Assembly (NCBI RefSeq): GCF_900215295.1 | Contig: NZ_OCMF01000003.1 | Coordinates: forward strand, 62,001-126,000 | Source of the DNA: Salinimicrobium sediminis | GTDB lineage: Bacteria > Bacteroidota > Bacteroidia > Flavobacteriales > Flavobacteriaceae | Length of the DNA: 64,000 nucleotides | Direction: 5' to 3' | In this document: piece by piece, positions 40,925 to 48,696 of the stretch | Numbering within the stretch: the stretch's first letter is position 1 | Layout of the letters: every line of letters starts with the position of its first letter | Position numbers and translations under genes: made by a program | Notes under the pieces: generated by a model | What the model was told of the DNA's origin: nothing | The model's database searches: none | What the model saw: only the letters and a program-made list of their open reading frames with translations

Positions 40925-40959
40925 AAAAAGCTCTGTAGAGGAATCTGCAGAGCTTTTTT
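40925..40959. terminator. Bidirectional terminator between gltA and the glycosyltransferase fusion gene
   Basis: GCTCTGTAGA (40930-40939) pairs with TCTGCAGAGC (40944-40953), one G-T wobble, loop GGAA, with A residues before and T residues after. The T run overlaps the stop codon of the minus-strand gene, so the hairpin serves both directions. Confidence 0.88.
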
Positions 40960-43900
40960 AATATCCACCTCTTATTAAAACTGGAGTATGAAGAATTTCC
41001 CGGCTTTGTAAAACTCCATCTGAATCTTTACTCGTTGCAGATAAAAGAATTTCATAGTTTTCATAATCTTCAGGAATTTTAACATTTATCGATTTTCCTT
41101 CTCCAAGATCACGGGCCGCTAAGGGATTTCCAAAGATGTCATTTTTGATGAGTTTCCATTCAAAAATGAAATCTTCTGAAATTTGAGAACCCTGAAGCCA
41201 ATTGTTGTCTTCATAGAGTGCAGCATGATAAGTTACAGTTTGGTGTGGGAGTAATGGAATGGCAGGTTTTACAATTTTTATTGTGGAAAACACTCGATCC
41301 TTTTGAAACCTGAAATGATCTTGAGCTGTATAATACGTTCTTTTCTTTCGGCCGGAGAAATCCAACAATCCGTCAAAAGATAGCCTGTGGCTGTATCTTT
41401 CATCCTGCCAGTTTTCAAGTATAATATTGGTTTCAGGTAAAGAAGGCACTGTAGCAATAAGGTCGGCAGGAGTGGAACTCAAAAAAACAGGTATATTTCT
41501 ATCCTTGGAGAAGGCTAAGGTTTTTTTAAGGTGGGTAGAATCCTTCAGCATTAGGCCAAAAGCATCCACGGGAATAATTTGATCCAGCTCAAGGAGTTCT
41601 GCAGGGGTTGACCTTTTAAGGGGGAGATCAAGGAATATTAACTTTTCAGGATCAATCTCTTTTATTCTTTTAATTAGATAGGCCAGCCAATCTGCATAGG
41701 CTTGTTTTTGGTAGAACAGTAAGGGTTTGGAGTAGTAAAGATCGAGATTGTAGTTGAAGCTGTAAGAGACAATGGCTGGATTAGATTTTAATTCTTCGAC
41801 TTTTTCAAGAATATATTCTGTAAGCTTCGCATTTTCAGAATCTCGGTTTATAAACCCTTGAGAGAGATCGATGTCAAATTCGTAGATCCCCTTTAAATCC
41901 CTTTCCTCAATGTACTTGAGGAGATTATATTCATAGACGTTTCCGCCTTTGAAATGAACTGTGTTGATGCCTGCTTCTTTCATCTTTTTAAAATCGGCAA
42001 GCAAATGTTCACGTGTAAGCACGTAATAATTATCCTTCCAATCTTCTCCTTTCTTATATCTAACTCCTCTTATGTTTTTCACCGGTTTATTTTCCGTTTT
42101 CCCAGCAATAAGAGCAGGAGAAGTATTTGAGAAAAGAGGGGTCTCATCGAAGTGAGCACTTATAATAGACAGGGAATCTGTGGTCCAGTCAAGGTAGGGC
42201 CTTTTGTACCAGTTATTGACCGGAATATTATTGTCGTAGGCGCTGTTAAATAGAACCACAGCGCTAATCTCTGTGAGGACCCCGGAGATAGAGGTCATTG
42301 CATTCTTCAGCCAGGCATTCTGATTACCGTTGAGATTTAGAGAACCAAATTCTGCCAGCATTACAGGTTTTCTTGTGAACCAGTGCAGCTTATTTCTAAA
42401 AGGAAGGTAAAGATCCTCAAAAGCAACTTCCTCACCATTCTGGTTTAGCCCCTGATAGTTTAACATGGTTAGACCTACCCAATCCACATATTGGTCTCCG
42501 GGATAATATTGTTCCATTCCTTGTGGATCCCAGGGATTCCATACCATCATCACTTCATTTGCACCCCGATCTTTTAATATTTCATGGACATGTCTCCAGG
42601 CTGCTTTAAAATCTGCCGGAGTGTTTCCTCCATCGGCAGACCAGGGATATCCGGGATTATTAAATTCATGAGCAAATCTTAGAAATACCGGTTTATTGTA
42701 TTTTGCCAACTTGTCGGCAAATTTTGTAATGTAATCGTCAAAAAGACCCTCGTGGATGTATTTAAGTACTCTCCTGTTTTCCCGCAGATCAGAATTTTCT
42801 TCGGCCAGGTCGAAATCTGAACTCCAGGGTTCCCAGGTGATCATGGGAACTGCATTTTTCACTGCTATGCTATTAAGAAGCTGGTCCGGAAAATTTTCCA
42901 CGTTATCCTCGTTCCAGGCCATGTACAGCGAAATGATATCAAAATTAAGATTGTTCCTGGCTTCCAGGGCATTAATATCTTCAAGATCAATCCAGCCGGT
43001 GTCTTCGGGGGGATGAAAGATGCCCAGTAACTTTCCTGTTTTTTTAATGTAATAATTAGCTTCCACATTCTCCCATCTGTTGTTTTTCATTTGTTGCTTA
43101 AAAGCCAAAGTTGAAAAAAGTGCAATGATCAATAGGGGCAGAGCTCCTTTTCTTGTTATAGTGAAAGCTGTATGGAAAAGGTTTCTAAGTTTTTGTTTTG
43201 TTGAAAACAGGTTCTTAACCGTGGAGTCGCTTAAGTTTGATCTAAGGATTCTGTTTTGATTAGTAACCTTCACTGTAAGATAAATACCAAACAACATTAT
43301 GCAGGTATTGAAAAAAGCAAAACCTGCCATGAAAATGGAAAAAGGAGTGAAATCCCTGCGCAAACCATAAATAATGGCAAATACAGAAATAACAGCAACA
43401 GCAATGTTCGGAATTACGATCTTCAGATTTGTATTGAATTCACTTTGTTTAGGGGTAGGCAGGTAGGGAACATTTTTATTAAAGATGGTATAAACAAATC
43501 CAAGCATATAGATCCACCAGGTATTGATCTGGAGTAAGCCTCCTGTTATATGAAATCCTCTTTCTTCTTTTTCGATCACCCATTTTTGTACAAAAGCCCT
43601 TATCAATAATGCACTCATAGCCACGGGAAGTAAAGCAAGAATAAAATCTATAATATTTCCTTCCCAGGGGGTAGTTGAAAAAACAAGGGCTAGTACAGGA
43701 ATCAAGAAATTTAAAAAGTACATGACTCCACTCAGGTAATGCAAAGGGAGGATACCGAAGTGTATCTTCTGTCTTACATTAAGCTTTTTAAACACTTTTG
43801 GATAAACATTGAATAAGAGGTCGAAAGTGCCACGCGCCCATTTCAATTGTTGTTTGTAATATGTGGTAAGATTTGAAGGTGCCAGTCCGCGGGCAATAAC

Positions 43901-44734
43901 TTCGGGAACATACACTGCTTTCCATCCCTTGGCATAAAGCAACATAGCGGTATGCATATCTTCACACAAACCGGGAGCATGTCCTCCTATGCTATCAAGA
44001 GCTTTTCTTCTGAAAACACAATTGGCTCCAATAGCATTTACAGTTTCATATGAATTAAGGGTCATCATCATTGGCCCGTAGAACTGAAAGGTCTGTTCGG
44101 CCGCTCCTCTTGCCACCAGAGTATCCTTGATGTTGTAGTAAGATTGTACAGTTTGTACAAATCCAATGTCAGGATCGGCAAAGTAGGGTAGAATAACATC
44201 CAGGAAATCCGGTTCCGGAATATGATCGGGGTCAAGAACCACACAAATATCTCCGGTTGCAACTGTCCTCAATGCATTATTAATATTTCCTGCCTTAGCG
44301 TCTTTTCGATTATTACGGGTGACGTGTATGATCCCATTCCTTTCACAAAAATCCTTTAAATATGGATCATTTGCTTCATCACATAAATAGGCTGTGTGAG
44401 GATGGGTAATCTGGGTAATGGCTTCCAGAGTGGTAACGATCATTTGGTAAGGTTCTCCGGGAAAATAGGTGGTGAGGATGTCTACTGTTACGTCGAGAGA
44501 GGTAGAAGGTTTTTCCGGAACTGAAATATTTGCATAGTTGTACCACATGTACAGCTTCTTAAAAATGCTGTAGGAGATGGTAATAAAAAGCAAAAGAAAG
44601 AGGTAATTATTTCCCTGATGTTCGGGTTGGAGGAAGAAGAACAAAAAATTAGCTATGCTGAAAAGTGCTAGCAGGATCAAAAGTTTAATAGTTCTTTCTT
44701 CTCTTACCGTAGGTGCTTTAATACTATTCCTCAT
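40958..44734 (-). CDS. Polytopic GT2 glycosyltransferase fused to GH26-like hydrolase and degenerate TIM-barrel/Ig module
   Basis: 1258 residues, an unusual multi-domain enzyme. Two N-terminal membrane helices (about 17-36, 43-61) precede a processive family-2 glycosyltransferase (about 80-310). Its substrate motifs are CDEAND (Asp119), LDPDH (Asp168, Asp170), LCEDM (Asp259) and QQLKW (295-299) in place of the usual Q(Q/R)xRW. Further helices lie at about 325-352, 361-380, 402-420, 437-457, 465-488 and 530-547. An extracytoplasmic GH26-like TIM barrel (about 560-850) has RFAHEFN (acid/base Glu690) and MLAEFGS (nucleophile Glu795). A second barrel (about 885-1140) resembles the neighbouring lipoprotein but has NLD instead of the catalytic NE. 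A C-terminal Ig-like domain follows. I infer inner-membrane polymer synthesis coupled to periplasmic cleavage or transfer; polymer and exporter are unknown. It overlaps the upstream gene by 11 bases. Confidence 0.85.
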   Translation of the reverse strand: MRNSIKAPTVREERTIKLLILLALFSIANFLFFFLQPEHQGNNYLFLLLFITISYSIFKKLYMWYNYANISVPEKPSTSLDVTVDILTTYFPGEPYQMIVTTLEAITQITHPHTAYLCDEANDPYLKDFCERNGIIHVTRNNRKDAKAGNINNALRTVATGDICVVLDPDHIPEPDFLDVILPYFADPDIGFVQTVQSYYNIKDTLVARGAAEQTFQFYGPMMMTLNSYETVNAIGANCVFRRKALDSIGGHAPGLCEDMHTAMLLYAKGWKAVYVPEVIARGLAPSNLTTYYKQQLKWARGTFDLLFNVYPKVFKKLNVRQKIHFGILPLHYLSGVMYFLNFLIPVLALVFSTTPWEGNIIDFILALLPVAMSALLIRAFVQKWVIEKEERGFHITGGLLQINTWWIYMLGFVYTIFNKNVPYLPTPKQSEFNTNLKIVIPNIAVAVISVFAIIYGLRRDFTPFSIFMAGFAFFNTCIMLFGIYLTVKVTNQNRILRSNLSDSTVKNLFSTKQKLRNLFHTAFTITRKGALPLLIIALFSTLAFKQQMKNNRWENVEANYYIKKTGKLLGIFHPPEDTGWIDLEDINALEARNNLNFDIISLYMAWNEDNVENFPDQLLNSIAVKNAVPMITWEPWSSDFDLAEENSDLRENRRVLKYIHEGLFDDYITKFADKLAKYNKPVFLRFAHEFNNPGYPWSADGGNTPADFKAAWRHVHEILKDRGANEVMMVWNPWDPQGMEQYYPGDQYVDWVGLTMLNYQGLNQNGEEVAFEDLYLPFRNKLHWFTRKPVMLAEFGSLNLNGNQNAWLKNAMTSISGVLTEISAVVLFNSAYDNNIPVNNWYKRPYLDWTTDSLSIISAHFDETPLFSNTSPALIAGKTENKPVKNIRGVRYKKGEDWKDNYYVLTREHLLADFKKMKEAGINTVHFKGGNVYEYNLLKYIEERDLKGIYEFDIDLSQGFINRDSENAKLTEYILEKVEELKSNPAIVSYSFNYNLDLYYSKPLLFYQKQAYADWLAYLIKRIKEIDPEKLIFLDLPLKRSTPAELLELDQIIPVDAFGLMLKDSTHLKKTLAFSKDRNIPVFLSSTPADLIATVPSLPETNIILENWQDERYSHRLSFDGLLDFSGRKKRTYYTAQDHFRFQKDRVFSTIKIVKPAIPLLPHQTVTYHAALYEDNNWLQGSQISEDFIFEWKLIKNDIFGNPLAARDLGEGKSINVKIPEDYENYEILLSATSKDSDGVLQSREILHTPVLIRGGY

Positions 44735-46067
44735 TCGCAGGATTTAGGACGTAAAAAGGAATGTTTGCAGTGGCATAATACCCAGTATTGTTGGTGATCA
44801 TAAGATGAAGCCGGTAGGGGCCTTCTTGTACGGGTGCTTCAAATCTTACCCGATTATCTTCAACATGAAATTCCATTCCCGGGATCACCTGACTTATGTG
44901 GTAAGCATACCAGGATTCTTCTCTTATTTCCCAATGGAAGGTATAGCCTTTAGGCGGCCTATCAAAAAATATTTCTGCAATTGCCGGTTGGCCTGCTGCC
45001 AGTATAATATCATCCAGTGCGCCTTTTTCATTGAGTAATATATACTCGAGTTGCGGTCCGGGAAATTCCGCATCTAATCCTTTCCAGATTTTAGCAAGTT
45101 CAAATACTGCCTGACTTTTCAAATGATTTGGTTCGAAAAGGCTGTACCAGGTTGGCGTGATCTCATTCTTTTGCCCCCAATAAAAAACAAAACTCCCCAG
45201 AGAATTACTGTTTTTAAGAGGTTTAATATAATCCCGGTATCTCTGTATTATTTGTTCTGCTTTTTTTGTGCTCGTCTCTTCTATGGGTACACCCCACGAA
45301 GTAAGTGGAGCTTCCCATGGCCCGTTGACACCCCACTCGGTGATCACATGAGGTCCGTTCCACAAAGGTGCGATAGGTTTTAAACGATCAGTAAAGGTGC
45401 TTAGGGATCCAAAGGAATTAAAGGAAATAAAATCCAGTTGGGGACTTTTCAGTTCTATAGAAAGCACCCTCAATTTATTTGCACCTATAGTTGTTGTACT
45501 TACGGGATGATCGGGGTCTAACTCATGAATAAGATCTATTAGAATATTAAATCGTTCATAGAATTTTGTGTCCTTGTAGAAGTAGGGGTAATATAATTCA
45601 TTTCCTAAATTCCAATATAACAGGGCAGGGTGATCTTTGTGCTGCGTAACCACTCTGGCAACCCTGCTGTACATTTCTTCAAAAAGATCATTGTCTTCAT
45701 AGAAAATACCATCTGTATGTTCTTTAGGCATGGGAATGTCGACAACAGCCGCAAGACCCAATAGTTGCGCTTTATCCAAAGTGCTTTTAAGATCAATGGT
45801 GTCATAAATGCGGGCCGTATTCGCACCGGCATCTTTTAGCTCCTCTAAAAAATCTTTGTGTGCTGCAGCACCATGCATATAAAATGGTTCCCCATTGCGA
45901 ATAAGCTGGTATTTTCCTTTGTTTTTTGAAATGTGTACGGCCGGAACAAATTTATGCTCAGATTCCTGATTTTCACAGGAAGAACACAAAATGAGGAGTA
46001 GAGGGAAAAGAAAATTTTTCGCCCTGAATCTAATATTGGATAATTTAATTTCTAAGGCTCGTAACAA
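44724..46067 (-). CDS. GH2-like TIM-barrel lipoprotein with C-terminal Ig-like domain
   Basis: Up to 447 residues. A lipoprotein-type signal ends near Cys31 (LILCSSC). The barrel (about 50-330) resembles the GH2 catalytic domain: RNGEPFYMHGAAAHKDF, GANTARIYDT, acid/base Asn156-Glu157 in YWNLGNELYY, and nucleophile Glu244 in VITEWGVNGPW. Both catalytic Glu are intact. A C-terminal Ig-like domain (about 360-440) ends the protein. The only in-frame conventional start is TTG at 46065-46067, 12 bases after an in-frame stop. That TTG is also the end of a TACATTTG promoter-like box, so an ATT start at codon 12 (giving a neat signal peptide) should be considered. It overlaps the glycosyltransferase fusion by 11 bases; the two form an operon and probably trim or modify its product. 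Confidence 0.8.
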   Translation of the reverse strand: MLRALEIKLSNIRFRAKNFLFPLLLILCSSCENQESEHKFVPAVHISKNKGKYQLIRNGEPFYMHGAAAHKDFLEELKDAGANTARIYDTIDLKSTLDKAQLLGLAAVVDIPMPKEHTDGIFYEDNDLFEEMYSRVARVVTQHKDHPALLYWNLGNELYYPYFYKDTKFYERFNILIDLIHELDPDHPVSTTTIGANKLRVLSIELKSPQLDFISFNSFGSLSTFTDRLKPIAPLWNGPHVITEWGVNGPWEAPLTSWGVPIEETSTKKAEQIIQRYRDYIKPLKNSNSLGSFVFYWGQKNEITPTWYSLFEPNHLKSQAVFELAKIWKGLDAEFPGPQLEYILLNEKGALDDIILAAGQPAIAEIFFDRPPKGYTFHWEIREESWYAYHISQVIPGMEFHVEDNRVRFEAPVQEGPYRLHLMITNNTGYYATANIPFYVLNPANEE

Positions 46068-46239
46068 ATGTATTGATCAAAGTATCTGCTCTTTCCTTTG
46101 AGGAAATTAGCAGTGGAATTCCTTTTGGTTTGTAGACAAAAATAGAAAAACAGATTTTAGTAATTATAAATAAAAGAGAAAGCAGGAAAAATAAAAATAT
46201 ATGCCTCCATAGGCTTTTAAATCAGACAAATCCTTTTGC

Positions 46240-46247
46240 TATATTTG
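46240..46247 (+). promoter_or_regulatory. -7 box for the DDAH-like/ctlX operon
   Basis: TATATTTG matches TAnnTTTG exactly. TTTT at 46215-46218, 21 bases upstream, is a near match to the -33 TTTG. The box ends 17 bases before the ATG. Confidence 0.6.
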
Positions 46248-46264
46248 CAGCAAATTTGGGGTTT

Positions 46265-47176
46265 ATGAAACTGAATATTAAAAATGAGACTTCCCGTTTA
46301 AGAGCAGTAGTTCTGGGTACTGCCGAGAGTCCGGGGCCGGTGCCGGAGCTGGAAAATGCCTACGATCCAAAATCTGCCGAACATATCGAAGCAGGAACCT
46401 ATCCCACAGAGGAAGATATGGTGAAAGAAATGGAGGCGGTTAGGGAGGTGCTTGAGAAATATGATGTTAAAGTTTACCGCCCGCAATTGGTAAAAGACCT
46501 CAACCAGATCTTTACCCGGGATATAGCCTTTGTTATTGACGACAAGTTCATTAAGGCTAATATTTTACCCGATAGGGAGGAAGAGATCGAAGCCATCCAA
46601 TATGTCATAGATCAAATAGATAAGGATAAGGTAATTGAGCTTCCGGAAGATGTGCATGTAGAGGGAGGAGACGTTATGTTGTACAATGACTACCTGTTTA
46701 TAGGTGCCTATTATGGGGAAGATTATGCAGATTTTATCACGGCCCGTACCAACCTTAAAGGTGTGGAGCATCTAAGAGAAATGTTTCCAAATAAAAAGGT
46801 GAAGTCCTTTAATTTGAGGAAATCAAATACCGAGGCGAGAGACAATGCCCTGCACCTGGATTGTTGTTTCCAGCCTGTAGGCCGTGGAAAAGCGATAATT
46901 CATAAGAATGGTTTCCTTAACAGGGAGGAATATGAGTGGCTCGTAGATTTCTTCGGAAAGGAAAACGTATTCGAAATTACCCGGCAGGAAATGTATGACA
47001 TGAACTCTAATGTTTTCTCTATTTCTGAAGATGTGGTGATCTCCGAAAAGAATTTTACCCGCCTCAACACCTGGCTCCGTGAAAACGGTCTTACAGTGGA
47101 GGAGGTGCCTTATGCCGAAATAGCAAAGCAGGAAGGACTTTTAAGATGTTCCACCCTGCCATTAATAAGAGATTAA
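46265..47176 (+). CDS. Dimethylarginine dimethylaminohydrolase/arginine deiminase family protein
   Basis: 303 residues from the ATG at 46265 (MKLNIKNETSRLRAVVLG); a TTG three codons earlier is less likely. It belongs to the guanidino-group modifying (amidinotransferase-fold) superfamily. Its set is FTRD (83-86), EGGD (133-136), the catalytic His197 in NALHLDC, and the C-terminal nucleophile Cys295 in LLRCSTLPL. It should hydrolyse a guanidino or ureido compound such as a methylated arginine, arginine or citrulline; the exact substrate cannot be told. It is followed by ctlX, which makes a two-gene arginine/citrulline catabolic unit likely. Confidence 0.85.
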   Translation: MKLNIKNETSRLRAVVLGTAESPGPVPELENAYDPKSAEHIEAGTYPTEEDMVKEMEAVREVLEKYDVKVYRPQLVKDLNQIFTRDIAFVIDDKFIKANILPDREEEIEAIQYVIDQIDKDKVIELPEDVHVEGGDVMLYNDYLFIGAYYGEDYADFITARTNLKGVEHLREMFPNKKVKSFNLRKSNTEARDNALHLDCCFQPVGRGKAIIHKNGFLNREEYEWLVDFFGKENVFEITRQEMYDMNSNVFSISEDVVISEKNFTRLNTWLRENGLTVEEVPYAEIAKQEGLLRCSTLPLIRD

Positions 47177-47181
47177 ACGAT

Positions 47182-48117
47182 TTGAAAAAGCAAATAACAG
47201 ATACAGTTTTAATGGTACGGCCGGTGGCTTTCAGAATGAATGAGCAAACCGCCGTAAACAATTATTTTCAGGAAGGACTACACCTCTCCAATGAACAGAT
47301 CAACAAAAAAGCACAGGAGGAATTTGATGCTTTTGTAGAGAAGTTAAGGAGTGTGGGTGTAAATGTGATCGTGGTGAATGATGATGAGAAGCTGGATACT
47401 CCCGACTCAATTTTTCCCAACAACTGGGTCACCTTTCATGAAGATGCTACTGCAGCTCTTTATCCACTTTTTGCCGAAAACAGAAGACGTGAACGCCGTC
47501 CCGAAGTTTTTGACAAAATAGAGGAGGCAGGATATCTCATAGAAGATGTCATTGATTACACCAGTGCTGAAGAGGAAGGTCTTTTCCTCGAATCAACGGG
47601 GGTTTTGATCATTGACAGAGTTAATGAAAAAGCTTATTGTGCACTTTCTCCCAGGGCAAGTGAAGAATTACTTATAGAATTTTGCGAGGATTTTGAACTT
47701 ACTCCGGTAATCTTTACTGCTTACCAGGATGTTGACGGCCGCAGGATGCCTATCTATCACACTAATGTAATGATGTGCCTGGCAGAAAATTTTGCAGTGA
47801 TCTGTCTGGACAGCATTGATGACGTCAAGGAGCGAAAAAATGTGATTAAGCATCTTAAATCTGATGGGAAAGAGATCATTGAGATCACTGAAGCCCAGAT
47901 GCATCATTATGCGGGAAATATGCTCCAGGTACAGGGAGCAGAAGGTAAAAAATACCTGGTGATGAGTGAGGCGGCAAGAAAAAGTTTAACTCCGGCCCAG
48001 GTAGCAGCAATTGAAAGACATTGTGAGATCCTTAGCAGTGATCTTACCACCATAGAAACCTGTGGTGGAGGCAGTGCCCGCTGTATGCTGGCAGAAGTTT
48101 TTCTCCCAAAAAAGTAA
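47182..48117 (+). CDS. ctlX: Citrulline utilization hydrolase CtlX-like protein
   Basis: About 311 residues. It is a second member of the amidinotransferase fold, matching CtlX (citrulline ureidase-type, citrulline to ornithine) by the N-terminal MVRPVAFRMNEQTAVNNYFQ block, PDSIFPNNWVTFH, YHTNVMMCL (catalytic His), and the C-terminal CGGGSARCMLAEVF (nucleophile Cys). The TTG at 47182 gives the start usual for the family (about nine residues before MVRP). An ATG at 47146 would overlap the preceding gene by 31 bases. The activity is inferred from family resemblance. A terminator follows. Confidence 0.87.
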   Translation: MKKQITDTVLMVRPVAFRMNEQTAVNNYFQEGLHLSNEQINKKAQEEFDAFVEKLRSVGVNVIVVNDDEKLDTPDSIFPNNWVTFHEDATAALYPLFAENRRRERRPEVFDKIEEAGYLIEDVIDYTSAEEEGLFLESTGVLIIDRVNEKAYCALSPRASEELLIEFCEDFELTPVIFTAYQDVDGRRMPIYHTNVMMCLAENFAVICLDSIDDVKERKNVIKHLKSDGKEIIEITEAQMHHYAGNMLQVQGAEGKKYLVMSEAARKSLTPAQVAAIERHCEILSSDLTTIETCGGGSARCMLAEVFLPKK

Positions 48118-48122
48118 ATTTT

Positions 48123-48150
48123 AAAGCCCTTGAAAAAGGGCTTTTTTTAT
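48123..48150 (+). terminator. Terminator after ctlX
   Basis: AAGCCCTT (48124-48131) pairs with AAGGGCTT (48136-48143) with a GAAA tetraloop, followed by T residues. It lies a few bases before the convergent minus-strand gene's stop and could also act in reverse thanks to the flanking A residues. Confidence 0.88.
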
Positions 48151-48152
48151 CC

Positions 48153-48587
48153 CTATTCCTGATCGTCTACACGTGGCAAAGCTTTATCGGCTTTGTAATG
48201 TCTCAGCTTTTTAATAAAGGCATGCACCTCATGTTCATTGGCGCCCGCCCAAACTTTTATGAAGTAATTATCTTTGTAGAAAGAATATTCCTCACTCCTG
48301 CCTTTATAGATCTTTAGTTTATAAAAGGGTATCACGAGCGAATAAGATTCCCCCGCAGCTCTAAAGCTTATCATTACACCTTTAGGACGAATTTCTATAG
48401 TACAATGGCTATTTCCCTCGTTGAGTACAAGTAAATTGTAGATTTCTATACTTGCGGCTGTAATTGGAATATTTGGCAGACTTGTGCCTTCCAGTTCTTT
48501 TCTTTCTTCAAGGGGAAATGCTTTGCCTATCAATTGATTGATCTCTTCTCTTTTCTCACTAAAATCTTTTGAAATATTGACTAGCAT
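48153..48587 (-). CDS. Hypothetical cytosolic protein
   Basis: 144 residues from the ATG at 48587 (MLVNISKDFSEKREEINQL); an ATG-less extension upstream (M at 48611) is possible but not needed. There is no signal peptide or membrane segment. The sequence has a short helical start and a beta-rich core (CTIEIRPKGVMISFRAAGESYSLVIPFYKLKIYKG, YFIKVWAGANEHEVHAFIKKLRHY), perhaps a PH-like fold. I do not recognise a named family. It is divergent from argS and convergent with ctlX. Confidence 0.68.
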   Translation of the reverse strand: MLVNISKDFSEKREEINQLIGKAFPLEERKELEGTSLPNIPITAASIEIYNLLVLNEGNSHCTIEIRPKGVMISFRAAGESYSLVIPFYKLKIYKGRSEEYSFYKDNYFIKVWAGANEHEVHAFIKKLRHYKADKALPRVDDQE

Positions 48588-48625
48588 GCTCTTTTTTCTA
48601 AAGATAAGCATTTGCCTTCAAACCG

Positions 48626-48656
48626 TTTACCCAAGCCTAAATTTCTGTTATCTTTG
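48626..48656 (+). promoter_or_regulatory. Promoter of argS
   Basis: TTTA at 48626-48629 (one base from TTTG), exactly 19 bases, then TATCTTTG at 48649-48656, a perfect -7 box. The leader to the argS ATG is about 35 bases. Confidence 0.75.
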
Positions 48657-48696
48657 CGCTTCCTGTTTCCCAGGGAATAAAATAAAATTGGAAAAA

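Noticed and set aside
40958-44734. Calling the fusion gene a cellulose synthase (bcsA)
   Set aside because: No PilZ domain, altered QxxRW motif, no bcsB/bcsC neighbours, and a GH26-like rather than GH8 partner; the polymer cannot be named.
48538-48696. N-terminal extension of argS from 48538
   Set aside because: It spans the argS promoter and has no resemblance to arginyl-tRNA synthetase; ATG 48697 fits the family.
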